From Runella defluvii (GTDB taxonomy: Bacteria > Bacteroidota > Bacteroidia > Cytophagales > Spirosomataceae), in contig NZ_JACIBY010000002.1 in assembly GCF_014195535.1 (NCBI RefSeq), forward strand, positions 228,206 through 292,205: 64,000 nucleotides of DNA. The letters run 5' to 3'. The translations under genes were made by a program, and so were the position numbers. Below are positions 61,582-64,000 of the stretch, in pieces (the first letter of the stretch is position 1; every line of letters starts with the position of its first letter). Under the pieces are notes generated by a model. The model ran no database searches, was not told the DNA's origin, and saw nothing but the letters and a program-made list of their open reading frames with translations.

Positions 61582-63954
61582 TTAAAACTTCACGAGGCGT
61601 TTTCGGTCGGCATAATCTCCCAATTGCAAATCAATGAAATAATCGCCCGCAGGGTAAGTCCGAACGTTGATTGGCTGCACAAACGCATCGGTGTTCTTTT
61701 CAAACTCGGCTCGCCACACTTCCGCACCTGTGATGCTCCGCAAGCGCAGGAGAACTTTTCCGCGCAATGAATTGGTAAATTTCACTTCCACCATGCCATC
61801 GGTTGGGTTAGGGCTCAGCGTTAGTTCTTTGTCTGGCAAGGTTTCACTGCCCAAAATTTGAACATTACGAACATAAATCGTGGCACTTGCCGAGTCACGA
61901 CACACATCCGAGCCTGAGCCTTTCACTAAATACGTCAGTGTACGGGTTGGGCGGGCGGTTACTTGAGGCCCCAGCGTTGAGCTGAGTCCTTCCGACGGCG
62001 ACCAATTGATTACCCCTGCTCCCCGTGCTTGTAAAATAACGGCTTCACCAGGATTAATAAATTGTGCCGATGCTTGTATCTGCACCGAAGGTTTCATCCC
62101 TACATCGGCAGTGATAGAATGAGCAATATTCAAACCTGTACGCACAATATAACGATCCCAGCTACCACTTGAATTTCGCTCCCAAGAAGTGGCGTTAAGC
62201 GATTCGCCATCGCGGGTAGTGACAAGGGCTACGGTATCTCCCGCCACGTAATCAAACTCTACTCCAATCAAGAATGCGAGGTTATTTTGGCTTAAAAGGT
62301 TGATATTTTGGTCAAAAACCACCTTGGTTTCTCGGTTGTTTTTCACATCGTCCAAAATTTTACGCAACGGAATTTCTTTAACTGTCAACTCCGAACCTGG
62401 CCCTCCTTGAAAACCGCGGGCATTCCATACTTTAACCCGTACGACGCTTTCCGTTTCGGTACTTTTTGCGGCCTTGGCTACGCCAAATTTCAGGGTTGCA
62501 CCTCGTAAATTGGTGTAGCCAAGCGGGTTTGAGTACAACTCTGCTACTGCTTGGGTTCGACGGCTATTTTGTCCTGCAATATATCCCGTACCACCTGTTT
62601 GACGTAAGACAGTGCCTGTTCCAGAAAAATTGGTGACGGTAGCGCATAATCCCGCGTTTATTACTTCAACATATTCTGTTCGTACAAGTGGGGCTGACGT
62701 TCCAGCCGTGTTTGACACAGTGAGCGTTACCTTAAACTTACCCGCAGTCGTGTACGTTACCGTCGGATTTTGGCTCGTCGAAGTAGCGGGGTCACCTCCT
62801 TCAAACTCCCATTTCCAAGCGGTTGGAAAATTGGTAGAAAGATCCGTGAAACGTACTTGTCCACCTAGCAATACCGTACGGTTTTCAGCCACGAAATTGG
62901 GAATTGGACTCCCCGATATGAGTTGACCACAGACGTTAGAAGTAAGCAAACTTGCCCGACGCGGACTAACCTCCATGACCGTTCGCATCCGTGTCTTTTG
63001 GTCTTTTGTAAAAATATTAAAACAACCGTCGTCCGAATAATCCATGTAGTTTTCGACCATGTTTGCTCCTCCGCAACTGATACGTCCTTTTTGACAGCCA
63101 CGGCTTTCTGACGCTTGGGTTGGGGTATCGGCACAAAAGTCATCTCCACAAGCGGCATCTCCCCAAATGTGGCGAAGGCCCAGCCAGTGACCTGTTTCGT
63201 GCGTAAGTGTTCTGCCGAGGTTATAAGGTGCTCTCAATAGAGAAAAGCTACCTTTTTGAGAATTTCCAAAATTAGCGTAGTTAATCACAACCCCATCGGT
63301 ACTAGCCGCCCCACCACCCGATGGAATCCCCGACAGTCCCGAACTACTTGGAAACTGGGCATATCCCAACAAGTTATCGTCTTGTGCGGCAAAATCAAGC
63401 ACCCAGATATTGTAATATTTGTTGGGATCCCACGAAGTAGTTGGCTTGAGCGACCCTTCAATGTCAGTACGTGCCCAACTTGTGCGATTTCCATTGACCC
63501 GATCAATACCAGCCTCCGTCATTCGTTGGCCGTTGGGGTTAAATTGGGCCATACAAAACTCAATTTCGATGTCGGCTCCACGGGCGTCATTATTAAAACC
63601 GTTGGTATTTACTCTTCGTCTAAAATCTTCATTAAGCGTCTCTATCTGCGACTGAATTTGCGCTTGGCTGATGTTTCTCCCCACTCCTACTGCTTCTCCG
63701 TTGTGAATCACGTGTACAACAACGGGGATGGTGATAATATCTGCCGCCCCTCTGCTAGATGCCATTTTGGACTTTAGCTCGACCATTTTGCGCTGTAAAT
63801 CACGCTCAAAATCATCAAGGCTACCTTCGCTAGGGAATCGAAGTCGGCGTAGGCTGTCCATTTCCATGGTGGCACAGGGTTCGGGGCGCCGCTGTGCGTG
63901 GGCGGCAAAATTCGTTAGAATAGAAAGGGCAAAAATGTATAGTAACTGGCGCAT
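61582..63954 (-). CDS. Secreted M43 (pappalysin-like) metalloprotease with PKD and T9SS sorting domains
   Basis: A 790-aa secreted protease. Signal peptide (MRQLLYIFALSILTNFAAHA), M43 catalytic domain (about 70-345) with the metzincin zinc motif HETGHWLGLRH near 248 and downstream NYMDYSDDGC (Met-turn). A PKD domain follows (about 355-440; AWKWEFEGGDP), then a beta-rich region and a C-terminal T9SS sorting domain (about 715-790; LTLSPNPTDGMVEVKF and YPAGDYFIDLQ). Export through Sec then T9SS is expected, with surface attachment or release. The gene converges on nothing; its 3' side is the reductase leader. Confidence 0.95.
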   Translation of the reverse strand: MRQLLYIFALSILTNFAAHAQRRPEPCATMEMDSLRRLRFPSEGSLDDFERDLQRKMVELKSKMASSRGAADIITIPVVVHVIHNGEAVGVGRNISQAQIQSQIETLNEDFRRRVNTNGFNNDARGADIEIEFCMAQFNPNGQRMTEAGIDRVNGNRTSWARTDIEGSLKPTTSWDPNKYYNIWVLDFAAQDDNLLGYAQFPSSSGLSGIPSGGGAASTDGVVINYANFGNSQKGSFSLLRAPYNLGRTLTHETGHWLGLRHIWGDAACGDDFCADTPTQASESRGCQKGRISCGGANMVENYMDYSDDGCFNIFTKDQKTRMRTVMEVSPRRASLLTSNVCGQLISGSPIPNFVAENRTVLLGGQVRFTDLSTNFPTAWKWEFEGGDPATSTSQNPTVTYTTAGKFKVTLTVSNTAGTSAPLVRTEYVEVINAGLCATVTNFSGTGTVLRQTGGTGYIAGQNSRRTQAVAELYSNPLGYTNLRGATLKFGVAKAAKSTETESVVRVKVWNARGFQGGPGSELTVKEIPLRKILDDVKNNRETKVVFDQNINLLSQNNLAFLIGVEFDYVAGDTVALVTTRDGESLNATSWERNSSGSWDRYIVRTGLNIAHSITADVGMKPSVQIQASAQFINPGEAVILQARGAGVINWSPSEGLSSTLGPQVTARPTRTLTYLVKGSGSDVCRDSASATIYVRNVQILGSETLPDKELTLSPNPTDGMVEVKFTNSLRGKVLLRLRSITGAEVWRAEFEKNTDAFVQPINVRTYPAGDYFIDLQLGDYADRKRLVKF

Positions 63955-64000
63955 AGTAATTGTACAAAATTGAGACGAGGCACTAAATTATTTCCCTGTG

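Overview
The window looks like chromosomal DNA of a Gram-negative Bacteroidota bacterium of the order Cytophagales, probably near Runella or another member of Spirosomataceae. This is inferred from gene content, not from a database search. The evidence is a SusC/SusD pair, the gliding lipoprotein GldH, a fused LpxC-FabZ, a type IX secretion (T9SS) sorting domain on a secreted metalloprotease, LytTR and propeller-kinase signalling, and repeated TAnnTTTG boxes (the Bacteroidota -7 element) upstream of start codons.

Layout. Bases 1-506 are a tandem array of about 131-bp units, each made of four stem-loops, running off the left edge. It is followed by an ABC ATPase (-), two Tat-exported sugar-isomerase-like proteins (-), a degraded toxin-antitoxin module whose truncated toxin ORF overlaps the start of recG, and recG (+). 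A short AT-rich island (5687-6754) holds two paralogous immunity-like genes (-), one interrupted by a single in-frame stop. Then come cydAB (+), a UvrD/PcrA helicase (+), hisIE (-), a sigma-54-type response regulator without an HTH (-), a repeat-rich gap, a secreted cyclophilin (-), an HD-domain hydrolase (+), and the lipid A block lpxD-lpxC/fabZ-lpxA (+). tRNA-Leu(CAA) (-), a MacB-like permease (-), a secreted protein of unknown function (+), a DnaQ-like exonuclease (-), a MATE transporter (+), a serine beta-lactamase-like hydrolase (+), TolC and MacA-like efflux parts (+), an OmpA-family protein (+), SusC/SusD (+), cysM (-), a polysaccharide flippase (+), gldH (+) and mutS (+) follow.

The most unusual part is 42.9-56.7 kb. 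A secreted LamG protein carries two orphan RHS-type YD repeats. Next to it are an intact antitoxin-like gene with a PIN toxin that has lost its 5' end, a 57-aa secreted microprotein, and a 68-aa orphan ORF between stem-loop elements. A giant 2.2-kb-residue-scale RHS protein (about 2,240 residues: FN3-like, CARDB and SLH-like modules, DUF6531-like region, YD repeats, RHS core) ends in an unrecognised domain of about 140 residues. Upstream on the same strand lie a stand-alone LytTR protein, a LytTR response regulator and a propeller/Y_Y_Y histidine kinase. This resembles a polymorphic-toxin or surface-adhesin locus with its own candidate regulators.

The right end holds a DUF5522 protein, an MFS exporter, a siroheme-synthesis methyltransferase (SUMT) beside a siroheme nitrite/sulfite reductase with a HEPN-like C-terminal extension, and an M43 metalloprotease with PKD and T9SS domains.

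Likely functional groupings: lpxD/lpxC-fabZ/lpxA make lipid A. SUMT supplies the siroheme precursor for the adjacent reductase. cydAB form a bd oxidase. TolC and MacA are two parts of a tripartite pump whose inner-membrane engine is not adjacent.
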